A stretch of DNA of 64,000 nt from Bradyrhizobium sp. 200 (GTDB lineage Bacteria; Pseudomonadota; Alphaproteobacteria; Rhizobiales; Xanthobacteraceae): contig NZ_CP064689.1 of assembly GCF_023100945.1 (NCBI RefSeq), positions 3,330,001-3,394,000 on the forward strand. Reading direction: 5' to 3'. Below the pieces are notes generated by a model, which saw only the letters and a program-made list of their open reading frames with translations, did not search any database and was not told where the DNA came from. Below, one piece after another: positions 41,965 through 50,633 of the stretch (its first letter is position 1; every line of letters starts with the position of its first letter). The translations under genes were made by a program, and so were the position numbers.

Positions 41965-42381
41965 ATGAATCTTTCGCATACATCCCTGAAGGCCGGCTCG
42001 GCATTTTCGTTTCGCAAGACGATGACGGTGGCCGAACAGGCCATGTTCACCGGCATCAGCGGAAATCTCGGAGCTCTCTATGTCGACGCAGTCCGCGCCA
42101 AAAAGGCCGGCGCGGCCAATATGGTCGCGTTCGAGCTTGCCGTCGGCGGTCTCGCGACCACGTGCCTCAGCCAGCTCGGCGGTCCGACCCGTCGGATCGG
42201 CAGCATTGCGCTGAATTTCGCCGCGCCTGTTATCGTTGGCGATTCCGTCGAGGCCAAAGCTGAAATCGTTTCGGTTGATGGCGATAACGCTGTCTGCCGC
42301 ATTACCTGCACGCTTGTGGTATCAGGCGAAACGATTGTGGAGGGTACTGCAAAACTCGTTCCGTTCGAGTGGCAGCGTTGA
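41965..42381 (+). CDS. Hotdog-fold (MaoC/thioesterase-like) protein
   Basis: A 138-residue hotdog-fold protein. The N-terminal half reads FRKTMTVAEQAMFTGISGN, similar to MaoC-type hydratases, followed by IGSIALNFAAPVIVGDSVEA, the standard central strand of hotdog proteins. A clear MaoC Asp-x-x-x-x-His pair is not obvious, so a thioesterase or a partner subunit of the next protein is possible. ATG at 41965 is selected by spacing; the frame extends back into the dehydrogenase. It probably pairs with the MaoC protein 3 bp downstream. Confidence 0.8.
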   Translation: MNLSHTSLKAGSAFSFRKTMTVAEQAMFTGISGNLGALYVDAVRAKKAGAANMVAFELAVGGLATTCLSQLGGPTRRIGSIALNFAAPVIVGDSVEAKAEIVSVDGDNAVCRITCTLVVSGETIVEGTAKLVPFEWQR

Positions 42382-42384
42382 GCC

Positions 42385-42816
42385 ATGTACGAGCCAAAAT
42401 CATTCGACGACCTCAAAGTTGGTGACAGGGTCAGTCTTGGCAAGACCATCACCGAAGCCGACGGCGCGCTCTATATCGCCGCGACTGGCGATTTCGGCCC
42501 CGTTCACGTCGACGAGGCCTATGCCAGCGCCACGCGCTTTGGCCGGAGGCTCGCGCCCGGCATCATGGTCGCCGGCCTCTGCACCAGCATCCTCACCAGC
42601 GAACTGGTCGGAACGATCGGCGTGTCGGTGGAAGATCGCTTCTGGTTCACTGGCCCGGTGTTCTATGGCGACACCATCACCTTCGATGTCTGGATTGCCG
42701 AGCAGCACGATGAGACCCGTATCATCGTGTGGGAGGCGAGTGCCCGGAACGAGGAGGGCCTCGAAGTGCTGAAGGCGCGGGCGAGCCTGAAATTTCCACG
42801 GCGCAAACCGTCATGA
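42385..42816 (+). CDS. MaoC-family (R)-enoyl-CoA hydratase-like protein
   Basis: A 143-residue MaoC-type hotdog protein. It has DLKVGDRVSLGKTITEADGALY, then ATGDFGPVHVDEAYASATRFG with the Asp and His of the hydratase motif, then APGIMVAGLCTSIL. It should hydrate the enoyl-CoA formed by the dehydrogenase at 40791. Its stop overlaps the ATG of the following DapA-family gene (ATGA). Confidence 0.88.
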   Translation: MYEPKSFDDLKVGDRVSLGKTITEADGALYIAATGDFGPVHVDEAYASATRFGRRLAPGIMVAGLCTSILTSELVGTIGVSVEDRFWFTGPVFYGDTITFDVWIAEQHDETRIIVWEASARNEEGLEVLKARASLKFPRRKPS

Positions 42817-43766
42817 GCGAAGCGATGAAGAAACCCGATCTGCGCGGCGTCACCGTCGCCACCGTGCTGCCGTTCAGGGACGATCTGGCGATTGACTGGG
42901 ATGGCTATGCGCGCCTGCTCGATTATTGCGCCTGTCCTGACGGCATCGCGGCCGTCTTCGTCAACGGACATGCGGGCGAGGGCGGCTCGTTGTCGGACGA
43001 AGAGCGTCAGATGGTCATCACGCGGTCGCGGGGCCATATCGGCAAGAAGCCGCTGCTTGCCGGCATCATCGCGCACTCGACCGCCGAGGCCATCAGGCAG
43101 GCCCGGCTCGCCGAGGCCGGCGGAGCGGATTGCGCGGTCCTGTTTCCGCCCGCGCCCCTCGGCGGCGGCGCATCGGCCACGCCGCGCGCGCCGGTTGCCT
43201 TTGCGCGGGCGGTCAGTGAGGCGATAGGAATCCCGGTGTCGATCTTCCAGTATCCGGTGGCGTCCGGCTTCGGCTACTCGCCGCAGACGCTTGCGGAAAT
43301 GGCGGCCATCGATCGCGTCATCGCGATCAAGGAAGGCAGCGACACGATGCTCGCCTATGACGAGAACCGGCGGGCCGTGAAACAGGCTGATCCTGATGTC
43401 GCGTTCCTGCCGTCGAATTACAACTGGTTCTTGGCCCAGCTCGCCATTGGCGGCGACGGCATCTTGTCCGGACTCGTTAGTTTAGCCCCGCATCTGTTTG
43501 TCGAACTCTGGCAGGCGTCCCTCGCCGACGACCTCAAGGCGATGCGCGCCGTGAACGAGCGGCTCTATCCGATCGTCAAGGCGATTTATGGCCCGGCTCC
43601 GATCGTCGACATGCACACGCGCATGAAGGTCGGTCTCAAGGCGCTGGGGCTGATCCGCAATGCAGACCCACGGCCGCCGCTGCTGCCGGTGCTGCCCGAA
43701 CACTGTGACGCCATTGCAACGACGGTCGGCACGGCGCGCCGCGCCGGCGATATTCGTCTGGCTTGA
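42813..43766 (+). CDS. Divergent DapA-family protein (second paralogue)
   Basis: A 317-residue DapA-superfamily protein with the Schiff-base Lys in IAIKEGSDTM. Two canonical features differ: the GTTGE loop is NGHAGE, and the residue aligned with the catalytic Tyr appears to be Phe (VSIFQYP instead of xxVYNNP). It therefore probably performs a different retro-aldol, hydrolytic or decarboxylating reaction rather than dihydrodipicolinate synthesis. The third paralogue at 46725 shares NGHAGE. ATG at 42813 overlaps the preceding stop. Confidence 0.88.
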   Translation: MSEAMKKPDLRGVTVATVLPFRDDLAIDWDGYARLLDYCACPDGIAAVFVNGHAGEGGSLSDEERQMVITRSRGHIGKKPLLAGIIAHSTAEAIRQARLAEAGGADCAVLFPPAPLGGGASATPRAPVAFARAVSEAIGIPVSIFQYPVASGFGYSPQTLAEMAAIDRVIAIKEGSDTMLAYDENRRAVKQADPDVAFLPSNYNWFLAQLAIGGDGILSGLVSLAPHLFVELWQASLADDLKAMRAVNERLYPIVKAIYGPAPIVDMHTRMKVGLKALGLIRNADPRPPLLPVLPEHCDAIATTVGTARRAGDIRLA

Positions 43767-43776
43767 GGGCGCAGTG

Positions 43777-44094
43777 ATGTCCGATGAGGCCTTCATCCAT
43801 ATCGTCAGGGTCGATATCGATCCGGCATATGAGGCCGCGTTCAACGCCTGGTACGAGGACACGCATTTTCCCGATCTGCTTGCCTGCCCCGGCTGGCTCT
43901 CGGCGCGACGGTTCGTCGCGATAGACGACGGCCCGAGATACGCGGCCATGTATGAAGTCGCCGGCCAGTGGGCGTTCGAAACGCCGGAATTTCGGCAGGT
44001 CAAGGGCTTCGGTCTGTTCGAGCCCTACGTGAAGAATTTTACGCGCATCCAGCTGAAGCCGGTTTTGGGATCGCATGGTTCGAATTTGCCGTGA
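43777..44094 (+). CDS. EthD-like dimeric alpha/beta-barrel protein
   Basis: A 105-residue small protein with the layout of EthD/ABM-type ferredoxin-like dimers: IHIVRVDIDPAYEAAFNAWY, DTHFPDLLACPGWLSARRF and a YEVAGQWAFETPEF segment. Such proteins are often accessory enzymes or isomerases in catabolic operons. ATG at 43777 has a GAGGGC upstream and lies 10 bp after the DapA-like stop. The specific function is unknown. Confidence 0.75.
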   Translation: MSDEAFIHIVRVDIDPAYEAAFNAWYEDTHFPDLLACPGWLSARRFVAIDDGPRYAAMYEVAGQWAFETPEFRQVKGFGLFEPYVKNFTRIQLKPVLGSHGSNLP

Positions 44095-44211
44095 TGGGCG
44101 CCTTCGCGAGTTCGCGATGAGCGTACATCCAAGAAACGACGCCGGGTGGAGAAAGCCGAAGGAGAGGCCAAGTAGCCGCATCGATCATCAGATGATTTAC
44201 GGAGGTACGAC

Positions 44212-45048
44212 ATGTTCTCGAAACTGCTCCGCACAGGTGCCGTCGCCACGCTGATCTTCTCTTCTGCCGCGGCGCATGCCGCGTGCACACCGGCCATCAG
44301 CGACGAAAACCTGATCGCACCAGGGAAATTGCAGTTGTCCATCAATCCGACGAACCCGCCGCAACAGTTCGTCGACAAGGACGGTCAGCTGCAAGGGCTC
44401 AACGTCGAACTCGCCCAGGAACTCAGCAAGCGGCTCTGTCTTCAGGTCGATCTGATCCGGATGGATTTTCCGGCGATGATTCCGGCGATGAACGCGGCCC
44501 GTATCGACGGAATTGATACCGGCATGTTCTGGACCGAGGAGCGCTCGAAGCTGATGTACATGGTGCCCTACGCAACGCAGGCGATCTCCGTGGTCGTTGC
44601 TCCCGACAGCGGCACGAAAATTGCTACCGAACAGGATCTGATCGGAAAGTCATCCGCCGTCGAGGTCAGCAGCTATCAGATGAACTGGCTCAAGAAGCTA
44701 AGCGACGCCAGCGTCGCAAAGGGCGGTACGGCGGTCGAGATGCGTACGTTTCCTACAGCCACCAACGTCGTCAGCGCGCTTCTCGCCAGGCAGGTGGACA
44801 ACGCGCTGTTGGTCGACAGCGTCGCTCGCGATCTCGTTAGCCGCGGTCGCGTCACGGAAGTCTTGAGCGGGCTCGGCATGGCCCGTACTGCGCTTGCCTT
44901 TCGCAACAAGACGGCGGCCAATGCCGTCGTCAACGTGCTGAACGCCATGCGTAGCGACGGCAGCTATCAGGCGCTGTTCGACAAGTTCGGTCTGACCAGC
45001 CTGCCGGTCGAGCAGCCGTTTGCAATCGTCGGCCCCGGTCCGGCCTGA
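44212..45048 (+). CDS. Amino-acid-type ABC transporter substrate-binding protein (right operon)
   Basis: A 278-residue SBP family 3 protein with a signal peptide ending near AAHA at residue 22. It aligns along its whole length with the binding protein at 31698 (INPTNPPQQFVDKDG, MDFPAMIPAM, GMFWTEERSK, DGSYQALFDKFGL). GGAGG precedes the ATG by 8 bp. Its permease and ATPase follow immediately, forming a complete importer for an amino-acid-like or acidic substrate of the pathway. Confidence 0.93.
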   Translation: MFSKLLRTGAVATLIFSSAAAHAACTPAISDENLIAPGKLQLSINPTNPPQQFVDKDGQLQGLNVELAQELSKRLCLQVDLIRMDFPAMIPAMNAARIDGIDTGMFWTEERSKLMYMVPYATQAISVVVAPDSGTKIATEQDLIGKSSAVEVSSYQMNWLKKLSDASVAKGGTAVEMRTFPTATNVVSALLARQVDNALLVDSVARDLVSRGRVTEVLSGLGMARTALAFRNKTAANAVVNVLNAMRSDGSYQALFDKFGLTSLPVEQPFAIVGPGPA

Positions 45049-45065
45049 CATAGGGAGGCGAGCCA

Positions 45066-45797
45066 ATGTCCCATTTCAATCTGGCAGCCAGTGTGGACTA
45101 CTTCTTCAACTACTTCCTGATGAAAGGCGTGCTCGTCACCATTGGTCTGACGGCTGCGGGGGTTGTTGGCGGGCTCATCCTCGGGATGGGCATCGCGCTG
45201 ATGCGCATGTCACCCAATGCGGTGCTCAGCGGCGTCGCCCGGTTCTACATCTGGTTCTTTCGAGGCACGCCGCTGTTGATTCAACTGGTGGTCATCTACA
45301 GCGGCCTGCCGCAGCTGGGAATCAAGTTTGACGTGATCACGTGTGCCCTGGTCGGATTGATCCTCAATGAAGCCGCTTATCTTGCCGAGATCGTGCGCAG
45401 CGGTTTCATGGCGGTGTCGCCCGGGCAGCGGGAAGCCGCGTGGGCCTTGAGTCTGCCGAGATCGGTGACGTTCCGGCGCATCATGCTTCCGCAAGCCTTT
45501 CGCCTGATGATCCCGCCGCTCGGCAACTCCATCAATTCGCTGCTGAAGGCGACATCGCTTGCGTCGGTCATTTCCGTCGAGGAAATCATGCGCCGGAGCG
45601 ACATGCTGATGCAGGAGCATTTTCAGATCCTCGAAGTCTATGCGGCTGCCACCGCCTATTATCTGATCCTCACCTCGGTTTGGGATGCGGTCCAGCGTCG
45701 CCTGGAAAAACACTTCAGCCGTTCGACGACGGCAAAATCACCGAGAGCCGTCGCGAAGGCGCCAACGCCGCAAACCGGCCTTGAGGCCAGAGCTTGA
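45066..45797 (+). CDS. Amino-acid-type ABC transporter permease
   Basis: A 243-residue HisMQ-type permease with about five membrane helices. It has [16 protein letters not shown] near the first periplasmic loop and the EAA-type cytoplasmic loop ([37 protein letters not shown]). It is the only permease in the importer, so it probably forms a homodimer. It lies 17 bp after the binding-protein gene. The C-terminal 30 residues are a charged tail ([14 protein letters not shown]). Confidence 0.93.
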   Translation: MSHFNLAASVDYFFNYFLMKGVLVTIGLTAAGVVGGLILGMGIALMRMSPNAVLSGVARFYIWFFRGTPLLIQLVVIYSGLPQLGIKFDVITCALVGLILNEAAYLAEIVRSGFMAVSPGQREAAWALSLPRSVTFRRIMLPQAFRLMIPPLGNSINSLLKATSLASVISVEEIMRRSDMLMQEHFQILEVYAAATAYYLILTSVWDAVQRRLEKHFSRSTTAKSPRAVAKAPTPQTGLEARA

Positions 45798-45885
45798 GAC
45801 CGCCGGGCAGGAATTCTTGTTGCCAAGAACCGATTCGCGACCGCGAGCAGCAGCTCCGGTTCGCGCACCACTGAGGAGTGCATCG

Positions 45886-46665
45886 ATGGCAATCGACATT
45901 GACGGTGAAGCGGGGCGGCCGCGCATGCGCGAGGTGCCGGCGGTTCGGATGGAAGCGGTCTACAAATATTACGGCGAATTTACAGCCTTGAACGAGATCG
46001 ATCTCAAGGTGGAGAGAGGCGAGAGGATCGTCGTCTGCGGCCCGTCGGGTTCGGGGAAGTCGACGCTGATCCGCTGCATCAACCATATCGAAAAGCACGA
46101 TCAGGGGCTGATCTACGTCAACGGCACCGAGCTCGATCATCAGCGCAAGAACATCGACGCCATCCGCCGGGACACCGGCATGGTGTTCCAGAGTTTCAAC
46201 CTGTTTCCGCACATGACGACTCTGGAGAACTGTATCCTGGCGCCGATGACGGTGAACGGCATGACGAAAGCGGAGGCCAAGGATCTCGCCATGCATTTTT
46301 TGACCAAGGTCCGCATTCCGGATCAGGCCGACAAGTTTCCTGGCCAGCTCTCGGGTGGACAGCAGCAGCGCGTCGCCATTGCGCGCGCGCTTTGCCTGCG
46401 GCCAAAGATCATGCTGTTCGACGAGCCGACCTCGGCACTCGATCCGGAGATGGTCAAGGAAGTGTTGGAGACGATGAAGAAGCTGGCGGAAGAGGGCATG
46501 ACCATGCTCTGCGTCACCCACGAGATGGGTTTTGCCCGCGAGGTCGCGGACCGTATCGTGTTCATGAACGAGGGAAAAATCGTCGAACAGGCGGCTCCCG
46601 AAGAGTTCTTCAATCATCCGAGATCCGAGCGGGCAAGGGCGTTCCTCGACCAGATCATTCATTAG
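45886..46665 (+). CDS. Amino-acid-type ABC transporter ATP-binding protein
   Basis: A 259-residue GlnQ-type ATPase with all expected motifs: Walker [10 protein letters not shown] at 52-60, Q-loop [12 protein letters not shown], signature LSGGQQQR, Walker [13 protein letters not shown] and H-loop [11 protein letters not shown] at 45886 is preceded by GAGG; a longer in-frame reading starts inside the permease and has no family similarity. It energises the adjacent permease and perhaps also uptake via the orphan binding protein at 31698. Confidence 0.95.
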   Translation: MAIDIDGEAGRPRMREVPAVRMEAVYKYYGEFTALNEIDLKVERGERIVVCGPSGSGKSTLIRCINHIEKHDQGLIYVNGTELDHQRKNIDAIRRDTGMVFQSFNLFPHMTTLENCILAPMTVNGMTKAEAKDLAMHFLTKVRIPDQADKFPGQLSGGQQQRVAIARALCLRPKIMLFDEPTSALDPEMVKEVLETMKKLAEEGMTMLCVTHEMGFAREVADRIVFMNEGKIVEQAAPEEFFNHPRSERARAFLDQIIH

Positions 46666-46724
46666 ATCATCGCTCGCCAGCAAGGCAGATTGGCATCGAG
46701 GAGACGGAGGCATTCGGCGAGGCC

Positions 46725-47675
46725 ATGACGACCCGATCATTCAACGATCGCCTGCGCGGCATTCATGCAGCGACGATCGTGCCGATGAACTCCGATTTCT
46801 CGATCGATGAGCGCGCGCTGGCGACACATTTATCGCAGGTCGTATCCGTGCCCGGGATCAACGGGTTGCTTGTCAATGGCCATGCCGGCGAGAACTTCAT
46901 GCTGTCGCTCGCCGAGAAGCTGCGCATTGTGGAGATAGCGCGCGAGCATTCGCCCAGGGACTGCCTGATCGTCTCCGGCGTCAATCACGAGGCCAGCCTG
47001 GAGGCGGCGCGTGAAGCGGCCGCGCTCGAGAAGGTCGGCGCGGATGGGTTATTGGTGTTTCCTCCAAACAGCTGGGCGCTCGCGCATGCCGGCACCTGCG
47101 TCATCGAGCATCACCAACGCATACGGGATGTGACATCCGTGCCGCTGATGCTCTATGGCGCGCCCGTGAGCGCGGGGGCCATGGCCTATTCGCAGCCGGT
47201 TTTGCAGCAGCTGGTGGCGGATCGCCGCTTCGTCGCGATCAAGGAGGGTAGCTGGGAAGTATCAGCCTATGAGCAGAATCTGCGGCTGATCCGCAGGCTC
47301 CGCCCTGACTTCGCCGTGCTGAGTTCGGGAGATGAACATCTCCTGACGAGCTACATTATCGGAAGTGGGGGCAGTCAGGTGAGCTTGGCGGCTGTCGTCC
47401 CCGAGCTTGTGGTCAGCCTCTGGAAGGCGGCCGAGGCTGGGAATTGGGCGCAGGCGCGAGTCATGCACGAGAAGCTTTATCCGCTGGCCGTTGCGATCTA
47501 TCGCGATGCGCCGCCGGGGCGCGCGACGGCGCGCCTCAAGGCATGTCTGAAGCTTCTCGGGCGGCTTTCGAGCGACGCGTTGCGTCCGCCACATCTGCCG
47601 GTGAGCTCGACCGAACTGCAAGCACTTGATCTGGCGCTGCACATGGCCGGCGCTCTTGAGGTTCGTTCTGGATGA
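46725..47675 (+). CDS. Divergent DapA-family protein (third paralogue)
   Basis: A 316-residue DapA-superfamily protein. The Schiff-base Lys is in VAIKEGSWEV and the catalytic Tyr is kept in LMLYGAPVSAG, but the GTTGE loop is replaced by NGHAGE, as in the paralogue at 42813. The two NGHAGE proteins form one subfamily distinct from the first paralogue at 37485. ATG at 46725 is chosen by family length; GGAGACGGAGG lies upstream. It ends the rightward operon. Confidence 0.88.
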   Translation: MTTRSFNDRLRGIHAATIVPMNSDFSIDERALATHLSQVVSVPGINGLLVNGHAGENFMLSLAEKLRIVEIAREHSPRDCLIVSGVNHEASLEAAREAAALEKVGADGLLVFPPNSWALAHAGTCVIEHHQRIRDVTSVPLMLYGAPVSAGAMAYSQPVLQQLVADRRFVAIKEGSWEVSAYEQNLRLIRRLRPDFAVLSSGDEHLLTSYIIGSGGSQVSLAAVVPELVVSLWKAAEAGNWAQARVMHEKLYPLAVAIYRDAPPGRATARLKACLKLLGRLSSDALRPPHLPVSSTELQALDLALHMAGALEVRSG

Positions 47676-47751
47676 TGCTGGCCGGAGCTGGCTTAAACTT
47701 CCTCATGATGGGTTGAAACGAGAGGTCAATTCTTTCAATCACTTAGTATCC

Positions 47752-47799
47752 GGCGTGTGCAGGATGTGTGCACCGGGAGATCAAAGAAAATCTAGCGAC
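47752..47799. repeat. Right copy of the 45-48 bp direct repeat
   Basis: The segment matches 30084-30130 in the same orientation, with a 3-bp and a 4-bp gap. The inverted repeat is weaker here (GTGCA and TGCAC). Its right end includes the TAG stop of the acetamidase gene read on the minus strand. Confidence 0.7.
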
Positions 47800-48757
47800 T
47801 GACTGCTCTTGAACTAGCGGGTAGACGCGATTTCGGTATGACGCAATGGATGCCCTTGTTGCCGTCAACCATTTGGGTGACTCTCAGGTCAGCTGCAATC
47901 GAGCAGAGCGTGTAAGCATCCTGGGCGCTGAGTCCCGTATGGTCCCTGATCAACACGATCATGTCGCGCAAGGCTGCTTTCGCAGCGTCGTCGAGATCCT
48001 CGTCGAACCCCATTGTAATCCAATCCGCAGACGTTTCGGCACGGGGCGACTTCAGCTGGAGATCACGGCGGATGTGGAACTCGAACGTTCCTGTCAGGGC
48101 GGCCTCGATGGCGGTGAGGCAGACCTCTCCGTCGCCTTGAAGAGCATGACCGTCGCCCGCGGAAAACAGCGCACCGGTTACGAAGATCGGAAAGTAGACG
48201 GTGCTGCCAACGCCGAGTTCCTTGTTGTCCATGTTTCCGCCGAATGCCCGCGGCTCCTTGGAGGAGAGTCTTCCCCAACTCGCCGGTGGCGCCACGCCGA
48301 AATTGCCGAAGAAGGGGCTGAGCGGCAGTTCCTGGCCCCACGGTAATCGGGCGACGTTGCGCGCGCAGTCGAGCGGGATGTGGATGCGGCGAAATTCGGG
48401 AAAATCCTCCGGTAAGGTGCCGAGCATCGGGACCTGCAAATTCCAGCCCCAATCGGCGCGCAACTGGATGTCCAGAACGCGCACCTCGAGCACATCGCCG
48501 GGCTCGGCACCCTCTATGTGAATTGGTCCTGTCAGAAGATGCGGGCCCGGCCCCCGAAATGTGCTCTTCAGTACTTCCCTGTGTCCGGGAACGACGCTGA
48601 AGCCGAGCGAAGGGTCGGGAATATCGTCGGGCTCGCCGGAAAGGGTCTCAATGGTGACGCGATCCCCGGAAGCAATCCGGAGAACCGGCTTCAATCGCCC
48701 GTCCCAAAGTCCCCACTGCACGTTGCCTAGCGTCGATGCCAAATGATGATCCATCAT
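47792..48757 (-). CDS. Acetamidase/formamidase-family hydrolase
   Basis: A 321-residue protein of the FmdA/AmdA family, which hydrolyses small amides to acid and ammonia. Family features include PGDVLEVRVLDIQ, WGQELPLSPFFGNFGVAPP, FGGNMDNKELGVGSTVYFP and SAGDGHALQGDGEVCLTAIE. It is the last gene of the leftward transporter operon, 6 bp after the permease, so the importer may bring in an amide or an amide-bearing polyol-like compound. Its stop lies within the direct repeat at 47752. Confidence 0.92.
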   Translation of the reverse strand: MMDHHLASTLGNVQWGLWDGRLKPVLRIASGDRVTIETLSGEPDDIPDPSLGFSVVPGHREVLKSTFRGPGPHLLTGPIHIEGAEPGDVLEVRVLDIQLRADWGWNLQVPMLGTLPEDFPEFRRIHIPLDCARNVARLPWGQELPLSPFFGNFGVAPPASWGRLSSKEPRAFGGNMDNKELGVGSTVYFPIFVTGALFSAGDGHALQGDGEVCLTAIEAALTGTFEFHIRRDLQLKSPRAETSADWITMGFDEDLDDAAKAALRDMIVLIRDHTGLSAQDAYTLCSIAADLRVTQMVDGNKGIHCVIPKSRLPASSRAVSR

Positions 48758-48763
48758 TGTTCC

Positions 48764-49603
48764 TCAACCCTTGACTGCGCCAAGCGTCAGCCCGCGCACA
48801 ATGTGCCGCTGCAGCACGAACACGACGGCGAGGACCGGCAATAGAGCCGTCATGCCGACGACCGCCATTTCACCCCAGCGCACGCCCTGACTTGTGATCA
48901 ATTTGGGGATCGACACCGGCAGCGTCTGCACGGCCTTGCCGCCCAGCATGAAGGCGAACAGAAACTCATTCCATGCGAAGATGAAGCAAAGCACGGCGGT
49001 CGCGACGATGCCGCTGCGCAGCAAGGGAAATACGATCCGCCGGAAAATCTGGACGCGCGACCATCCCTCGAGGGTCGCAGCTTCCTCCAGTTCGACAGGA
49101 AGATCGCGACAGAAGCTGCGCAGCACCCAGACATAGAACGACAGATTGAACGTCATGTAGGCCAGTGTAAGCCCGATGAAGGTATCGAGCAGTCCAAGGC
49201 GGGCGAAGATCAGATAAAAGGGAATGACGAGGCAGACCGGAGGCGCCATCCGGGTTGCCAGAATGAACAGAAACAGGTCATCCTTCAATTTCATCTCGAA
49301 GCGCGCGAACGCGTAAGCCGCGGGCGTGCCTATGATCACGACGAACGCGGTCGAGACGAGACAGAGACCGAACGAAGTCAGCAAGCTCCAGTGAAAGCCT
49401 TGCGCGAGCACGTATTTGAAATGCTCAAGCGTTGGCGCAAACAGCCATACGGTAGGCCGCGCGAACATCGCATCGTTCGGCTTCACCATCATCGACGCCA
49501 TCCAGAAGATCGGGAACAGCACCACGGCGGCGTAGGCGATCGCAATCGAGGTCCAGAGCATGGCTCTGGGATTTTCAGCGCTGTCGGGAGTTTCGGCCAT
49601 CAT
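48764..49603 (-). CDS. ABC transporter permease, MalG/UgpE-like
   Basis: A 279-residue carbohydrate-type permease with about six membrane helices. The EAA loop is visible as ELEEAATLEGWSRVQIFRRIVFPLL (read as ELEEAATLEG then IFRRIVFPLL), and FAWNEFLFAFMLGG is typical of the MalG side. The tandem ATGs at 49603 and 49600 are both possible starts; a much longer open frame upstream only overlaps the other permease. It pairs with the MalF-like permease 5 bp upstream. Confidence 0.92.
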   Translation of the reverse strand: MMAETPDSAENPRAMLWTSIAIAYAAVVLFPIFWMASMMVKPNDAMFARPTVWLFAPTLEHFKYVLAQGFHWSLLTSFGLCLVSTAFVVIIGTPAAYAFARFEMKLKDDLFLFILATRMAPPVCLVIPFYLIFARLGLLDTFIGLTLAYMTFNLSFYVWVLRSFCRDLPVELEEAATLEGWSRVQIFRRIVFPLLRSGIVATAVLCFIFAWNEFLFAFMLGGKAVQTLPVSIPKLITSQGVRWGEMAVVGMTALLPVLAVVFVLQRHIVRGLTLGAVKG

Positions 49604-49608
49604 GCTCC

Positions 49609-50592
49609 TCAGAAAGCGTTCAGTCGCTTTTTCGCGACCTGATAGAAAATGTTGCAGAACACGAAGAACGCAATCCAAACCAGTACCGCGAGCGCTGAGG
49701 CTTCCCCGATGTTCCAGAATTCGAAAGTCATCTTGTTGGCGAGAATGCTCGGCGTCTCGGTTGAAATGCCGGGCCCACCTCCAGTCAGAATGTAGACGGT
49801 ATCGAACACCTTGAAGGCGTCGATCAGGCGCAACAATCCAATGACCACCAAAAGCGGGGCGAGCATGGGCAGCGTGATGTGAAAGAAGACCTGCACGCCA
49901 TTGGCGCCGTCCACCGCTGCGGCGCGATAGGGTCCAAGCGGCAATGCCTGCAGCCCGGCGAAAAACGCAAGCATCATGAACGGAGTCCACTGCCAGATGT
50001 CGACAAAGACCAGTGCGTAAAGCGCGAGACCGGGCGAGGCGAAGGCAGAGGTTTGGCCGATCAGGTGAAATCGCTCCAGCACATTGTAGGAGATAAGGCC
50101 CCACGATCCCGCCAACATGATCTTCCACAACAGCCCGACGACAATCGGCGCCATCATGGTGGGCATGAAAAGGAGCGGGATCAGGATCGATCGCCCCTTT
50201 ACGTGCTGGTTGAGCACCAATGCCCCGACGAGGCCGAGCATGAATTCGATGGGGACGGCAATGCCAACAAAGACCAGTGCCACGCCGATCGAATTCCAGA
50301 AGCGGGTATCGCTCAGCAAGTGAAGATAGTTGTCAAAGCCGATGAAATCGGTGACACGTCCGAACTTTGCTGCATGGAAACTCAGATAAACCGTGTAGAT
50401 GAACGGAACCAGCGACACCAGGGTCAGCGTGATCATCGTCGGCGCAATCAGCAGATACGGATACCAGAAGCGCTCGCGGGACGCTCTGGCGGCATTCGCC
50501 GGCATGGCTTCGGTGATGCTCGTCAACGCGATTCTCCGGCTGCGAGGTCCACGGCCGGAGACGACATGATGCGCCTCCGGCTCGCTGTTCAT
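49609..50592 (-). CDS. ABC transporter permease, MalF/UgpA-like
   Basis: A 327-residue permease with an extended cytoplasmic N-terminus of about 45 residues, then six membrane helices beginning WYPYLLIAPTMITLTLVSLVPF. The EAA-like loop is PLGPYRAAAVDGANGVQVFFHITLP, read as RAAAVDGANG then FFHITLPML. TGGGPGISTET is a family landmark near the last helix. It follows the binding-protein gene by 41 bp and is co-directional with the second permease. Confidence 0.92.
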   Translation of the reverse strand: MNSEPEAHHVVSGRGPRSRRIALTSITEAMPANAARASRERFWYPYLLIAPTMITLTLVSLVPFIYTVYLSFHAAKFGRVTDFIGFDNYLHLLSDTRFWNSIGVALVFVGIAVPIEFMLGLVGALVLNQHVKGRSILIPLLFMPTMMAPIVVGLLWKIMLAGSWGLISYNVLERFHLIGQTSAFASPGLALYALVFVDIWQWTPFMMLAFFAGLQALPLGPYRAAAVDGANGVQVFFHITLPMLAPLLVVIGLLRLIDAFKVFDTVYILTGGGPGISTETPSILANKMTFEFWNIGEASALAVLVWIAFFVFCNIFYQVAKKRLNAF

Positions 50593-50633
50593 TCAAACTG
50601 TAAGTTCCGGCACGTAACTCGCGAACAGGTGCG

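Noticed and set aside
48764..50128. A 454-codon reading of the MalG-like permease
   Set aside because: The extra 175 N-terminal codons overlap the MalF-like gene in another frame and have Arg-rich shadow composition.
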